Origin: Bacteroidales bacterium
GTDB taxonomy: Bacteria > Bacteroidota > Bacteroidia > Bacteroidales > UBA7960
Length of the DNA: 32,165 nucleotides
Assembly: GCA_019429365.1 (NCBI GenBank)
Contig: JAHYJD010000035.1
Span: 1-32,165 of the forward strand
Direction: 5' to 3'
In this document: in pieces, positions 31,814 to 32,165 of the stretch
How the letters are laid out: the number at the start of each line of letters is the position of its first letter
How positions within the stretch are numbered: the first letter of the stretch is position 1
Program-made: the position numbers and the translations under genes
Notes under the pieces: generated by a model
Database searches by the model: none
What the model was told of the DNA's origin: nothing
Seen by the model: only the letters and a program-made list of their open reading frames with translations

Positions 31814-31853
31814 CTTCGCCCCGGCAGACTATGTTAGTCATGTTGGGGCGAAG
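31814..31853. terminator. Strong hairpin between convergent genes
   Basis: CTTCGCCCC (31814-31822) pairs perfectly with GGGGCGAAG (31845-31853); inside, GACTA pairs with TAGTC around a TGT loop. It lies between two converging genes, which suits a bidirectional terminator, though no long T-run follows on either side. Confidence 0.5.
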
Positions 31854-31927
31854 CACATCCCTGTCAACAAAAAAGGATCTGGTTGGAAATTCTTACAGGA
31901 TTCTGCAGAGTGCCTTAATCCTGGTTT

Positions 31928-32165
31928 CTATTCCGACTGCCATGCTTCCCTGCGGGCTTCCCGGCGGGCTTCTCTTCTGGCCCTGCGCCTTTCAGTGAAA
32001 CTTTTTTCTCCGGAAGAATCAGTTGCTTTGTCTCTCGTACTCCTGCTCAAGCGCCTGAGCTGACGCTTGTTAAACTCCTGATGGTTTTTAAGTTGCTCAA
32101 GGTGGGCCTCCTCAGTTTGGCGCCGGAGCTCTTCAGCGGCCAGCCTGTTTGCTTCCATGACCTGC
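31928..32165 (-). CDS. C-terminal part of a highly charged coiled-coil protein (5' end outside window)
   Basis: The frame is open to the right edge of the window, so the ATG at 32158 may be internal. The visible 76 residues are almost all charged or polar: a heptad-like helix (ANRLAAEELRRQTEEAHLEQLK) followed by a very basic tail with RREA repeats (RRARREARREARREAW), encoded by near-repeats of a GGGCTTCC-type unit. No domain can be named. It converges with the pseudo-subtilase gene. Confidence 0.55.
   Translation of the reverse strand, partial: QVMEANRLAAEELRRQTEEAHLEQLKNHQEFNKRQLRRLSRSTRDKATDSSGEKSFTERRRARREARREARREAWQSE

Overview
The window looks like a chromosomal segment of a Bacteroidota bacterium, probably an anaerobic Bacteroidales/Marinilabiliales-type organism. 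The evidence is large TonB-dependent outer-membrane receptors with carboxypeptidase-like N-terminal domains, DUF4249 lipoproteins, lipobox signal peptides, candidate promoters of the Bacteroidota type (TTG...TAnnTTTG), a fused ADP-forming acyl-CoA synthetase, and dispersed palindromic repeats. The taxon is inferred from gene families only; no rRNA or marker gene is present.

Layout. (1) 1-456 is the 3' end of a small secreted-protein gene that recurs twice further on. (2) 671-4308, minus strand: an outer-membrane beta-barrel protein and a small Mpv17-like membrane protein. (3) 4569-18138, plus strand: a tandem duplication of a four-gene cassette. The order is TonB receptor with an STN-like domain, DUF4249 lipoprotein, MG2/plug-like secreted protein, and a ~237-residue protein of unknown function. 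The second copy has its own candidate promoter, and its MG2/plug protein has lost one domain. The fragment at 1-456 implies a third copy to the left. (4) 18148-21740, minus strand: ADP-forming acyl-CoA synthetase and two cytoplasmic repeat proteins of unknown function. (5) 22261-27286, plus strand: a two-component system (histidine kinase with TPR-like sensor region, OmpR-type regulator), then a TPR plus beta-propeller secreted protein. (6) 27287-29968: repeat-rich DNA with three composite palindromic elements, a small GIY-YIG nuclease and a lipoprotein. (7) 29969-31771: a subtilisin-like lipoprotein in which all three catalytic residues are replaced. (8) A 5'-partial coiled-coil gene at the right edge.

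How the parts may work together. Three genes or gene groups (beta-propeller protein, lipoprotein, pseudo-subtilase) are each preceded by the same operator-promoter module: four CTTGACA-like units at about 10-bp spacing, followed 11 bp later by a -7-like box. The first copy starts 14 bp after the response-regulator stop codon, so the simplest reading is a local regulon of that two-component system. Two of the modules also share a ~105-bp transcribed leader that encodes a short related peptide; in one copy the peptide resembles a double-glycine leader peptide. The combination of two-component system, phased operator, short peptide, dirigent-like lipoprotein and pseudo-subtilase is my best candidate for an undescribed system. 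The duplicated TonB/DUF4249/MG2-plug cassette is the second candidate. All alignments were made by eye; no database search was possible.
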